Origin: Paenibacillus sp. OVF10
GTDB taxonomy: Bacteria; Bacillota; Bacilli; Paenibacillales; Paenibacillaceae
Direction: 5' to 3'
DNA: 64,000 bases
NCBI GenBank assembly: GCA_022836915.1
Contig: CP094668.1
Location: 5,270,001-5,334,000, forward strand
Under the pieces are notes generated by a model, which saw nothing but the letters and a program-made list of their open reading frames with translations, was not told the origin of the DNA and ran no database searches. A program made the position numbers and the translations under genes. Of the stretch, positions 17,432-26,430 are shown in pieces; position 1 is the first letter of the stretch, and each line of letters starts with the position of its first letter.

Positions 17432-18877
17432 TTAATACACCTTGCTCTCCATGGTATATCCTTCAAGGTTTTCTTTGACACGTTGCAAGAAACGTCCGCT
17501 GATTACACCATCCAGGATTCGGTGATCCAGTGATAGACACAGGTTAGCCATCGAACGAACAGCGATCATATCATTAATAACCACTGGTTTCTTGACAATT
17601 GACTCAAATGTAAGAATCGCTGCCTGCGGGTAGTTAATGATTGGCTGGGACAGGATCGAACCAAATGAACCTGTGTTGTTTACCGTGAACGTACCACCTT
17701 GCATATGGTCCAGCTTCAACGTACCTTCACGTGTTTTGCGAGCCAGTTCATCCACTTCACGGGCCAGACCTGCAATATTTCGCTGATCGGCATGTTTGAT
17801 TACGGGTGTAAGTACGGAATCTTCGGTTCCTACCGCCATGGACAGGTTAATGTCCCGTTTGACGATAATTTTGTCCACTGCCCATACCGAGTTCATGATT
17901 GGGTAGTCTTTAATCGCGTTAACGACTCCCTTCATCATGAAGGACAGATATGTCAGATTGATGCCTTCCTTACGCTTGAACTCATCCTTAAGTTTATTGC
18001 GCAGCATCACAAGATTTGTTACGTCCACTTCGATCATTGTCCATGCATGCGGGATTTCCGATACGCTTTGACGCATATTCCGGGCAATGGCATTACGCAC
18101 AGGGGTAACATCGATGAAATACTCCGATCTTCCCTGGCCGCCACCTTCCACTTCGATCTGTGGAATTTTCGGGCTTTCGGTTAGATGAATGCCTGAATGT
18201 CTCACAGGAACACCTGCATCGGACGCTGAGATCGCTTCTCCAGCGGTTAAACCCATTTCTCCATTTCCACGATTCACTCCGCTGAAAGGAGAAGCAGACG
18301 GCACACCAGAAGGTGTATGCTGTGCTGCTGCAGATGATGCTTGTGCAGACGTTCCAGCCGCGTTACCTCCCTGTGCAACAAATGCCAGCACATCTTTGCG
18401 GGTAATACGACCACCGGCTCCAGTGCCTTGGATGCTTTGCAAGTTCAAGCCATGCTCTGCTGCCAAGGATTGCACTGCCGGGGAATACCGATTGCGCATC
18501 GGCTGGTTGGGGTCATGTACTGCTGTATTTGAGGCGGCAACAGGAGTGTGGCTGACATGTTGCTCCACTTGCTCCTGTTGCTGCGATACTTGTGTTACTT
18601 GCTCGGCCACTTCTTCGTCAGAAGCTGCGACCTGCATGCGGCAGATTGCTTCACCAACAGCAATCGTTGTACCCTCTTCCACCAAAAGGTCACCCATAAT
18701 TCCATCCACAGTGGATGGAATCTCGGCATTAACTTTATCAGTGATTACTTCACAGATCGGCTCGTACTGTTCCACACGGTCGCCCGGTTTTTTCAACCAT
18801 TTGCCTATGGTAGCCGAGACCAGCGATTCCGCCAATTGCGGCATAATGACCTCGATCCATTTCATACGTTCAGCCAT
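17432..18877 (-). CDS. bkdB: branched-chain 2-oxoacid dehydrogenase E2 (dihydrolipoyl acyltransferase)
   Basis: Core of the Bkd complex, which makes branched acyl-CoA primers from valine, leucine and isoleucine keto acids. About 481 residues: one lipoyl domain with the modified Lys at about 48 (EVITDKVNAEIPS), a Q/V/A-rich linker, an E3/E1-binding domain (RYSPAVQSLAAEHGLNLQSI), an A/G/S-rich linker, and the acyltransferase domain ending with the catalytic HRILDG. The ATG at 18877 (MAERMKW) after TTTGGAGTGAT is preferred to 18937. It follows bkdAB. Confidence 0.92.
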   Translation of the reverse strand: MAERMKWIEVIMPQLAESLVSATIGKWLKKPGDRVEQYEPICEVITDKVNAEIPSTVDGIMGDLLVEEGTTIAVGEAICRMQVAASDEEVAEQVTQVSQQQEQVEQHVSHTPVAASNTAVHDPNQPMRNRYSPAVQSLAAEHGLNLQSIQGTGAGGRITRKDVLAFVAQGGNAAGTSAQASSAAAQHTPSGVPSASPFSGVNRGNGEMGLTAGEAISASDAGVPVRHSGIHLTESPKIPQIEVEGGGQGRSEYFIDVTPVRNAIARNMRQSVSEIPHAWTMIEVDVTNLVMLRNKLKDEFKRKEGINLTYLSFMMKGVVNAIKDYPIMNSVWAVDKIIVKRDINLSMAVGTEDSVLTPVIKHADQRNIAGLAREVDELARKTREGTLKLDHMQGGTFTVNNTGSFGSILSQPIINYPQAAILTFESIVKKPVVINDMIAVRSMANLCLSLDHRILDGVISGRFLQRVKENLEGYTMESKVY

Positions 18878-18923
18878 TTGATTATCACTCCAAACTTTAC
18901 TTTTAAACGATCCAAAAACGAAA

Positions 18924-19910
18924 TTAAAACTCGGCAAGTGTACGCATTGCTGCTTTGGCTTTGTCTTTGCTCAGCATGTAGAATTTCTCCAATGTTGGGC
19001 TAATTGGCATGGCCGGCACGTCAGGTCCGCAGAGACGCTGAATCGGTGCATCCAGTTCAAATAGACATTCCTCACTAATAATAGCGGCAACTTCGGCACC
19101 TACACCACCGGTTTTGTTATCTTCGTGTACAATCAGCACCTTGCCTGTCAGACGAGCGGAAGCGATAATGGCTTCACGATCCAACGGCTGCAATGTGCGC
19201 AGATCCAGAACGTGTGCAGTAATGCCTTCTTCCCGTTCCAGCTCCTCAGCAGCCTGCATTACAAAATGCAGCGGCTGACTGTAACCGATCACCGTAATAT
19301 CCGCACCCTCACGAAGTACGTTGGCTTTACCAATCGGAACGATGTAATCATCTTCAGGCACATCTTCCTTGATAAGCTTGTAGCATTTTTTATTTTCAAA
19401 AAAGAGTACCGGGTCCGGGTCGCGAATAGCGGCCTTGAGCAGTCCCTTGGCATCGTATGCCGAGTAGGGTGCTATAATTTTCAGACCAGGTGTACCAAAG
19501 AAAATCGATTCCGGACATTGGGAGTGATACAACCCACCGAAGATCCCGCCACCAATCGGCGCGCGGATAACAATCGGGCAGCTCCAGTCATTGTTGGAAC
19601 GATAGCGGATCTTCGCCGCTTCACTAATGATCTGGTTGGTTGCCGGCAACATGAAGTCCGAATATTGCATTTCGGCAATTGGCTTCATGCCATACATCGC
19701 TGCACCAATGGCAACACCTGCAATAGCCGATTCAGACAAAGGTGTGTCCATCACTCGCATTTCGCCAAACTGATCTTGCAGCCCTTTAGTTGTGGTAAAC
19801 ACACCACCTTTGAGACCTACGTCTTCACCAAGGATAAAAACATTCTCATCCCGTTCCATCTCTTCTTTCATCGCGAGACGGATTGCATCAATATATTCCA
19901 TCACTGCCAT
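18924..19910 (-). CDS. bkdAB: branched-chain 2-oxoacid dehydrogenase E1 beta
   Basis: Transketolase-type subunit of 328 residues that forms the thiamine-diphosphate site with E1 alpha. Motifs: FILGEDVGLKGGVF, VMDTPLSESAIAGVAIGAA, QYSDFMLPATNQI and the C-terminal transketolase domain (ADITVIGYSQPLHFVMQAAE, VLIVHEDNKTGGVGAEVAA). It starts 2 bases after the end of bkdAA, so the two are translationally linked. Confidence 0.93.
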   Translation of the reverse strand: MAVMEYIDAIRLAMKEEMERDENVFILGEDVGLKGGVFTTTKGLQDQFGEMRVMDTPLSESAIAGVAIGAAMYGMKPIAEMQYSDFMLPATNQIISEAAKIRYRSNNDWSCPIVIRAPIGGGIFGGLYHSQCPESIFFGTPGLKIIAPYSAYDAKGLLKAAIRDPDPVLFFENKKCYKLIKEDVPEDDYIVPIGKANVLREGADITVIGYSQPLHFVMQAAEELEREEGITAHVLDLRTLQPLDREAIIASARLTGKVLIVHEDNKTGGVGAEVAAIISEECLFELDAPIQRLCGPDVPAMPISPTLEKFYMLSKDKAKAAMRTLAEF

Positions 19911-19912
19911 AC

Positions 19913-20940
19913 TTACCGTCCCCCTTCTTCGCTGTCCGCATAAACGTGCGTCAGAGTGTCCTCAGGTTTAGGATATGGCGCGTTGTCTGCATATTCAGTT
20001 GCTTCTTTCATTTCCATCGCAAGCTGCGAAGCCAGATCCGCATCCCGGGCTTCGTCCCAGATGCCGCAATCGATCAAGTAGTTCTTCATGCGAGGAACGC
20101 CATCTTTCTTCCAGTTCTCCTCAACTTCCTCTTTGGTCCGATAAGCCAGATCATTATCGGAGGTGGAGTGAGGTGACAACCGATACATCATCGCTTCAAT
20201 CAGTGTCGGGCCTTCTCCGGCTATGGCACGGCGACGCGCTTCCTTCACTGCAGCGTATACTTCTAAAGCATCGTTACCATCTACACGTAGTCCGGGAACC
20301 CGTATCCTTGTGCTCGATCGGATATTTTGCCGCTCAACTGTTTGTGAATCGGTACCGAAATTGCATATTGATTGTTCTCACACATAATAATGACAGGCAA
20401 TTTATGCACACCTGCAAAGTTGGCTCCCTCGTGGAAGTCACCCTGGTTGCTTGATCCTTCACCAAACGTAACAAAAGAAACAAATTCTTGCTTCTTCATT
20501 TTGGCAGCCAGCGCAAACCCAACAGCGTGCGGAACCTGTGTTGTAACCGGGCTGGAGCCCGTCACAATCCGCAGCTTTTTGTGACCGAAGTGACCCGGCA
20601 TTTGCCGACCGCCACTATTCGGATCTTCCGCTTTTGCAAAAGCAGACAGCATCAACTCACGCGGAGTCATGCCTACCGCCAGTACAAAGCCATAATCGCG
20701 GTAATAAGGTAAATAATAATCGTGATCCCGATCCAGACCAAAAGCAGCGCCTACTTGCGCAGCTTCCTGTCCTACACCGGATACGTGAAAGTTAATTTTG
20801 CCAGCCCGTTGCAAGAGCAAGCAACGCTCGTCAAACTTGCGTGCGAGCAGCATGTATTTGTACATATCCAATACTTCACCATCGCTAAGTCCCAGCTGTT
20901 GATGCCGATGGACCGCGTCTGCAGTACCTTGTGAACTCAT
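19913..20940 (-). CDS. bkdAA: branched-chain 2-oxoacid dehydrogenase E1 alpha (frameshifted in this sequence)
   Basis: Thiamine-diphosphate-binding subunit, about 342 residues after repair. N-terminal part: YKYMLLARKFDERCLLLQRA, FHVSGVGQEAAQVG, PGHFGHKKLRIVTG. ThDP motif: FVTFGEGSSNQGDFHEGANF with CENNQYAISV. The frame breaks at the G run 20299-20301; one added G joins SDRAQGYG to VPGLRVDGNDALEVYAAVKE and continues to 19913. RBS AAAAGGAGG precedes the ATG at 20940. I read this as a sequencing deletion. Confidence 0.92.
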
Positions 20941-21036
20941 ATGAGGTACCTCCTTTTAATCAGAGCCTGTGCCACTCTTACTACCCGATCTTATAACCTG
21001 GTACTAAGACTTGGCTTAACCTTATTATAATCCCTT

Positions 21037-21079
21037 TTACCCAAAAAAGGAAAGAACCTTTCTCATAAGCCTGTTTGGC
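21037..21079 (-). terminator. possible terminator after lpdV
   Basis: Minus strand TAAGCC/GGCTTA hairpin overlapping the lpdV stop, then AGAAAGgttCTTTCC followed by TTTTTT. If active, bkdAA has its own promoter in the remaining 96 bases. Weak stems. Confidence 0.4.
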
Positions 21080-22502
21080 TTACATTCCAATGGCCTTTCC
21101 ATCGACCGCCAGCATGGCTTCACCCATGATTTCCGACAGAGAAGGGTGCGGATGAATGGTTTGTCCAACTTCCCAAGGTGTGGCATCCAGCATCTGAGCC
21201 AGAGAAGCCTCAGCGATCAATTCCGTCACATGGGTGCCAATCATATGTACTCCCAATATATCATTCGTCTTGGCATCTGCGATCACCTTCACGAATCCAT
21301 CACGACTTCCATGAATGAGCGATTTACCAATCGCCGAAAATGGGAACTTCCCTGTTTTAATGTCATAGCCACGTTCTTTGGCTTCACGCTCGGTGAATCC
21401 GATGCTTGCTGCTTCCGGACGTGTATACACACAGCGCGGGATGCGATGGGATTCTACGGCATGTACCGTTTCGCCCGCCAGATGATCGACAGCGAGAATG
21501 CCTTCATGACTTGCGGCATGTGCAAGCTGCAAACCGCCGATGCAGTCACCAATGGCGTAGATGTGACCTTCACCGGTTTGTAACTGTTTGTTCACAGCGA
21601 TGAATCCACGCTCCAGTTTGATATCTGTATTTTCGAGTCCGATATTTTCGACATTAGCCTGACGTCCAACCGACACGAGCATTTTCTCCGCTCTCAGCGT
21701 TTCCTGCTTATCGTCACCAAGCTGCACATCAATCTGGATGCCCTCTTGATCCGTGTTATATGTTTCCGTTAGAACAGTGGCACCTGTCAGGAAACGAACA
21801 CCTCGTTTGCTTAGCAATCGCTGCATTTCTTTGGCAACATCCTCATCCTCGGCAGGCAACACGTGAGCAGCTGCTTCTACTACTGTGATGTCTACGCCAA
21901 AGTCATTCAGCATGGATGCCCACTCCAGTCCAATCACACCCCCACCGACAATGATGAGTGATGCAGGAAGTTCATCCATACGCAGGGCTTCGTCACTGCT
22001 CATAATAAACTTGCCGTCCGGTTCCAGGCCCGGCAACACACGTGGACGCGAACCAGTCGCAATGATGAGATTGGTTGGAACTACCGTATCCATCTCGCCA
22101 TCTTCAAACTCCACAGCGACTGCTCCGCTCTGCGGTGAGAAGATGGATGGTCCGATGACGCGACCTTTCGCGTGTACAACCTGGATTTTATTTTTTCATC
22201 AAATATTGAACGCCCTGATGGAGCTGTTCGACAATTGCATCCTTGCGCGCCTGTACTTTGGGAAATACAAGTGTAGCTCCAGCTGTCTCGATACCATACG
22301 TCTCGCTCTCCTGGATCTCGGCGTATACTTCCGCACTTTTCAGCAAAGCCTTACTCGGAATACAGCCACGATGCAGACAGGTACCGCCAAGCTTGTCCTT
22401 CTCAATGATAACGACCTGTTTTCCCAGCTGTGCAGCCCGGATCGCAGCTACATATCCACCAGTTCCTCCTCCAAGAATTGCAACATCACATGTAATTGGC
22501 AT
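21080..22502 (-). CDS. lpdV: dihydrolipoyl dehydrogenase E3 (frameshifted in this sequence)
   Basis: FAD enzyme that reoxidises the E2 lipoyl group with NAD+. N-terminal FAD site [20 protein letters not shown], redox disulfide [19 protein letters not shown] site [18 protein letters not shown], second FAD motif [20 protein letters not shown] and C-terminal base region [12 protein letters not shown]. The frame breaks at the A run 22191-22196; one more A joins [20 protein letters not shown] to the rest. Repaired length is about 474 residues. First gene of the bkd cluster here; B. subtilis lpdV also precedes bkdAA. Confidence 0.93.
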
Positions 22503-22732
22503 CTCTCATGCTCTCCTCTATGAATCAAATTTCAATATAATTTATGATGGCTTAAATCATGGTTTAGCTTATACCCTCTATATGCCATTGTACTCTCCTT
22601 AAGCGGTCAACTCAAAGTTTGAAGCAATCACACATGGACAGCCCATGCATTCCAAGCTATGATGGAATCAGGTATGATCTGTAAGCGTAACCTTTATTTA
22701 ATGTCGACTTTGGCAGAAAGGGTATAATGCTC

Positions 22733-23044
22733 ATGAATACAAGATTGGTCTTTGCGCGATTTTTGGCAATTGTTGTTCTGGTCATCCCCGGTTTAATGGC
22801 AATGAAGGGTTTTCTGATGATGAAAGATGCCCTGTTCCTATATTATGCCGAGCACGGGAACGAACTGATTTCACCAGGGTTCCAGTGGCTTTCCTTTGGC
22901 GGTGGACTTGTTCTTTTTGCCGCAGGTATGAGTTTTCTGGGAGGCTGGATCTTGTTCCGTGACCGCAAGCGTAATTATGTAGGTCCCCGTTTCCGGTCCA
23001 AAAGTGTACCCGAAAAAGCAGAGACGCCCGGAAGGACTCCATGA
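22733..23044 (+). CDS. DUF2627 small membrane protein (YqzF-like)
   Basis: About 103 residues with three hydrophobic segments (FARFLAIVVLVIPGLMAMKG, FQWLSFGGGLVLFAAGMSFL, LGGWILF) and a basic tail. It matches the uncharacterised DUF2627 family and its usual position beside the bkd genes. An in-frame ATG at 22727 is only 4 bases from AAAGGG, so I prefer 22733. The gene ends inside its own terminator hairpin. Function is unknown. Confidence 0.75.
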   Translation: MNTRLVFARFLAIVVLVIPGLMAMKGFLMMKDALFLYYAEHGNELISPGFQWLSFGGGLVLFAAGMSFLGGWILFRDRKRNYVGPRFRSKSVPEKAETPGRTP

Positions 23045-23060
23045 GTCCGGGCTTTTTTGT
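23026..23060 (+). terminator. terminator overlapping the DUF2627 stop codon
   Basis: GCCCGG (23026-23031) pairs with CCGGGC (23047-23052), with an inner GGACTC/GAGTCC, followed by TTTTTTGTGTG. Confidence 0.85.
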
Positions 23061-23106
23061 GTGTATACAACACACCGCCTACTTTACATAGACAGGATGG
23101 ATCATC

Positions 23107-23454
23107 ATGGTATCATTTCTAATCACGTTACAACGATTGCTCAAAGGCATTTTCCATGCGTTCAAAGACCCCAAGTTTCTGGCTCTGTTCGCGTTAACAG
23201 CAGCAACGTTGCTGTCAGGCACTTTGTTTTACACTCGTGTTGAAGGTCTGCACTGGATCGATGCGTTATACTTCTGTGCAGTTACCCTGACTACAGTGGG
23301 ACATCCTGAATTTGTGCCATCCACCGGATTCAGCAAAGCCTTTACCGTAATCTACATGTTTGCAGGCATTGGTCTCACCTTTGCCATGATTGCCAGAATT
23401 ACAGCAGGTATTCTATTCCCTCGCAAATTAAAGACAGAAGAGGACCCCGAGTAA
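23107..23454 (+). CDS. two-TM potassium channel-like protein with atypical filter
   Basis: 115 residues: TM1 (FLALFALTAATLLSGTLFY), a pore helix (HWIDALYFCAVTLTTVG), the filter position reading TVGHPE at 63-68, then TM2 (FTVIYMFAGIGLTFAMIARI). This is the minimal pore layout of prokaryotic K+ channels, with no ligand domain. The canonical filter is TVGYGD, so the filter is changed and ion selectivity is uncertain. Start ATG is at 23107 with only a weak upstream site. Confidence 0.75.
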   Translation: MVSFLITLQRLLKGIFHAFKDPKFLALFALTAATLLSGTLFYTRVEGLHWIDALYFCAVTLTTVGHPEFVPSTGFSKAFTVIYMFAGIGLTFAMIARITAGILFPRKLKTEEDPE

Positions 23455-23462
23455 TCTCCGGG

Positions 23463-23675
23463 TCATTCGTATAGAGCATCCCGCAGTTTGGTAGACATAC
23501 GTGATTCTTTGGAAGAAGACTTCAAAATCGTTCTACGCAAGGTAAGGTTACTTGCCTGCAGTCTCTCCGCTTCTGCGAACAGTTCTGCAAATAATGCCTG
23601 CGCCGCTTCATCTAGAGATCCCTGTTCTTTCAGGCTTTCATATTGCGCTTGCAGTGATGTTAATGCTTCACTCAT
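23463..23675 (-). CDS. small helical protein of unknown function
   Basis: 70 residues, charged and probably all helix/coiled coil (SEALTSLQAQYESLKEQGSL, LFAELFAEAERLQASNLTLR). ATG at 23675 follows AGAGGTG; the GTG at 23684 is less likely. No family recognised. Its end converges with the channel gene across a GACCCGGAG-type hairpin. Confidence 0.6.
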   Translation of the reverse strand: MSEALTSLQAQYESLKEQGSLDEAAQALFAELFAEAERLQASNLTLRRTILKSSSKESRMSTKLRDALYE

Positions 23676-23850
23676 ACTAAACACCTCTTTTCACAACTCC
23701 TGTTAATTAGCTGCCGTAACCAATACCTTAACAATCCATATAGTAACACAAAGCTGCGCAGATTAGTTCTGGCTCTTTCCAAAGATTTTGTGGTACTCTG
23801 TAAAGGTCGCTTTTTTGTTGAATCCCGTATGTGAGAGGAGTAGCAGCACC

Positions 23851-24450
23851 GTGCAAACAGGACGTATTACCGTAATTACTGGACCCATGTTCAGTGAAAA
23901 ATCCGGTGAACTCATTCGCCGTTGTCAGAAATTAATACAATTTGGCCGTAAAAAGGTTGTGGCCTACAAACCAGCCGAGGATGATCGGTTTGCCCAGGAC
24001 GAGATCGTAAGCCGAATTGGTTATCGACTCCCTGCCCATTCCATTCCCCGGCAATTAACCCCGGAATCCGTAGAAATGATCTTGAACCAAACCATAGATG
24101 CTGATGTTGTTGCATTTGATGAAGTACAATTTTTCAGCAGTGCCATTATGGAACTTGTCTCGGAGTTAGCGTATTGTGGCAAACATGTCATTGTGGACGG
24201 ACTTAATATGGATTACCGTGGTAAGGAATTCGGATATGTCGGCGGTTTGCTTGCCATGGCAGACGACATTGAGAAACTCTCGGCTTTCTGTGCGGTATGT
24301 GGCAGCCCGGATGCAGCCTTTACGCAACGTATCGTCAATGGGGAGCCTGTTACCTTGGGTCCGGTTGTCATGATTGGCGATTCAGAAGCTTACGAGCCAC
24401 GCTGTCGTTGCTGCTTCATTCCTCCTCACAAAGTTGAATGCTCATCATAA
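23851..24450 (+). CDS. tdk: thymidine kinase
   Basis: Type II thymidine kinase, about 199 residues, for dTMP salvage. Start is GTG at 23851 after AGAGGAG. Motifs: phosphate-binding loop region TGPMFSEKSGELIRRCQK, catalytic VVAFDEVQFF, lasso/thymidine region GLNMDYRGKEFGYVG, zinc site CAVCGSPDAAFTQR and a CRCC pair near the end. The P loop has Glu16 where the family has Gly (GPMFSGKS). The frame upstream to 23788 is not needed. Confidence 0.9.
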   Translation: MQTGRITVITGPMFSEKSGELIRRCQKLIQFGRKKVVAYKPAEDDRFAQDEIVSRIGYRLPAHSIPRQLTPESVEMILNQTIDADVVAFDEVQFFSSAIMELVSELAYCGKHVIVDGLNMDYRGKEFGYVGGLLAMADDIEKLSAFCAVCGSPDAAFTQRIVNGEPVTLGPVVMIGDSEAYEPRCRCCFIPPHKVECSS

Positions 24451-24476
24451 TTGCTAAAAGATTTTTGATTTCTTCC

Positions 24477-24502
24477 AAAAAGGCCCCTTGGGGCTTTTTT
24501 TG
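24477..24502 (+). terminator. terminator of tdk
   Basis: AAAAAGGCCCC tt GGGGCTTTTTTT stem with T run, about 25 bases after the tdk stop. Confidence 0.9.
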
Positions 24503-24567
24503 TTATAGAGCAAACATTCGCACAAAAAAGCACCGCTTCGCAGCGATGCTTCCAGAGTCGCTTCCCG

Positions 24568-25044
24568 CTAGTCACGGGAAACAAAATATTTGTTGGTCAT
24601 GTAGTAAGCGTCACCACGCGACGTTTCCACCATTCCTTTTTTGGCATCCAAAAATACAATCTCTTTACACTTTGTACAGTACCATTTTGTGCGCTTGTAT
24701 GGGGATTCCGTCACATAAGCCGTGCCACATTTACAATCAATCTTCATTAATAACTCGGTTGATTTATAGGCACTGGACAAGCGTTCCAGGTTATCCTGCT
24801 GCTGTGTAGGCATAATGGTCTGCTGATAATCCGATAAATGATTTTGAACCTTGAAGTCTGCTACCAATCCTGCATTCAATCCAAAAAACTCCTTGCCGAT
24901 TTCGGTCACGAAGCGCTTCTCATTTCTGTAGCAATCCAGCCACTCAATAATCTGCTTATTAGACAGTGGAACCGTACCCTTGATACCGCTGTTTAAGGTG
25001 TAGGTCATGATGTATAAAGTATCGTCTTGTCTACCTGAGTACAT
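24568..25044 (-). CDS. hypothetical protein with C-terminal zinc ribbon
   Basis: 158 residues. The N-terminal two thirds is soluble and unrecognised (GTVPLSNKQIIEWLDCYRNE, FFGLNAGLVADFKVQNHLSD). From about 105 a zinc-ribbon-like unit CKCG...WYCTKCKEIVFLDA appears. ATG at 25044 follows AAGGAGG at good spacing. No function can be assigned; DNA or RNA contact via the ribbon is only a guess. Confidence 0.7.
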   Translation of the reverse strand: MYSGRQDDTLYIMTYTLNSGIKGTVPLSNKQIIEWLDCYRNEKRFVTEIGKEFFGLNAGLVADFKVQNHLSDYQQTIMPTQQQDNLERLSSAYKSTELLMKIDCKCGTAYVTESPYKRTKWYCTKCKEIVFLDAKKGMVETSRGDAYYMTNKYFVSRD

Positions 25045-25133
25045 TAGAATCCTCCTTCGAATACATTTGCTAATGTACTACAAAAACGCGCATAAATCAA
25101 AGAATTGTTATTTCCTGAGCGCATCTCTTCTTA

Positions 25134-25349
25134 TTAAATGGGAAACATTCCACGTTCATCCGCCAAAGACTTACAAGAACTGCATACACCTGAAACATTT
25201 CCCTGTGGCGCCGCATAATGCACGACCGATTCAACGTTTTTCTTGCATATGGAACAGTAGTGCCTCCTTTCCTTTTTTGGGATATAGTCCGATAGCTTAA
25301 CCACGTTTTTGTTCGGTCGGAATCGTTGTAAGAAACCCGGCCATTTCAT
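25134..25349 (-). CDS. small zinc-ribbon hypothetical protein
   Basis: 71 residues with a basic start (MKWPGFLQRFRPNKN) and two CxxC pairs (CSICKK, CSSCKS) about 25 residues apart, a zinc-knuckle layout. Ribosome site is weak (AGAGTGAAGCGAG). It lies upstream of the other zinc-ribbon gene on the same strand. Function is unknown. Confidence 0.55.
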   Translation of the reverse strand: MKWPGFLQRFRPNKNVVKLSDYIPKKERRHYCSICKKNVESVVHYAAPQGNVSGVCSSCKSLADERGMFPI

Positions 25350-25514
25350 CTCGCTTCACTCTTTCTTGTTCGTCTACTTCGTAGTCATTTTTTTACTCTG
25401 GGCTAAAAATCATCTCGTCTTTTTTTATGTATACGATTCCAAGTTGTGCATGCCTATCTCATAATCTATTCGACGTTTTGAACGTTTTTCCTGTTTTTAA
25501 TCTCTACACATACA

Positions 25515-25570
25515 AAAAAACCGACAGAACCTGCTCTCCTTATTTTCGGAAGAACAGTATTTTAGTCGGT
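25515..25570 (-). terminator. terminator after the papain-like hydrolase gene
   Basis: Minus strand AACCGAC ... GTCGGTT followed by a T run, with an inner TCTTCC/GGAGA stem. The inner TTCTTCCGAAAATA also occurs in the terminator at 46721-46800. Confidence 0.75.
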
Positions 25571-25577
25571 TCCAGCC

Positions 25578-26226
25578 TTATTTATAAAAAGTTCCCAGAA
25601 CGTCCAGCTCTGAAGAGCGCTCAATTCGAAATGGATAGATATAACCCTGATTCATTCGGGTAAATTTGCGGCTCCACAGGTCCAGTCCCGATGTGAACTG
25701 ATAGGCCTGATATATAAACTTGGAGCAGTAATTGCGCTCAATACTGCGCAGGTTGGTCTGCAAACGGTAGAATTTTACCTGCTTGTAATGGTCATGTACC
25801 CACCCGGCTGCTTTCATGCCTGCCTCATTCAGTCTGGAACGGAATACAATGAAACGATCTCCTTCATAAAACCGCGTAAGATACCACTCTAATGAATCAG
25901 CAAATACAGGCCCATAAGGGTGCACATGATACACCTTGCCGTCGAGACCAATAATGCCCATATGCCCGGCGTAATACGTCGATTCCGAGCTTGGCGTGTA
26001 CACAATATCCCCTGGCTCTAGCTTCATCTCACCCAACACGTTAATAGGCAAGTCCTGATGCAGCCGTTTGGCTGCTGAACGTTCACGCCGCCCTTCAACC
26101 AACAAGCGATGAAGCGCGCCAGCCAGTGCGAGATACATTTCAGACCATTTGATCTTTTTTATCAGATCGTTTGAACCACCGCTGGATGAAGGTGAAACCT
26201 CGTTGTGGCTGTGATCCCTTTTTCAT
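25578..26226 (-). CDS. YiiX/YebB-type papain-like hydrolase (probable N-terminal frameshift)
   Basis: The 186-residue main frame has the permuted papain-like layout: LEPGDIVYTPS early, GHMGIIGLDGKVYHVHPYG with the histidine, and NYCSKFIYQAY with the candidate catalytic Cys late. Proteins of this type (NlpC/P60-related, C92-like) cleave amide or ester bonds, in many cases at the envelope. The frame opens without a good start; an ATG at 26226 with GGAGTG upstream reads MKKGSQPQRGFTFIQRWFK and can be joined near 26165-26175 to DLIKKIKWSEMYLAL by one indel. I take that as the likely full gene. Confidence 0.65.
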
Positions 26227-26372
26227 ACGCTGCACTCCACTCTGATCTAATTATTGTGTCTTGATGTCATTCTAATGTTTCTCAGGCTTATTATAGACAT
26301 TTGGTAGTGTATATACAATTCGGCAGCCTTTGCTTCTCGTAAAATTATGCCTTCTTATTACCCATTTTATGC

Positions 26373-26410
26373 AAAAAAGATGACTTCGGAATGAACCCGA
26401 AGTCATCTTA
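26373..26410 (-). terminator. terminator of the ferredoxin-NADP reductase gene
   Basis: Perfect stem AAGATGACTTCGG (26377-26389) / CCGAAGTCATCTT (26397-26409). On the minus strand it is followed by TTTTTT. Confidence 0.9.
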
Positions 26411-26430
26411 ATATAACCGATCGCAGACCT

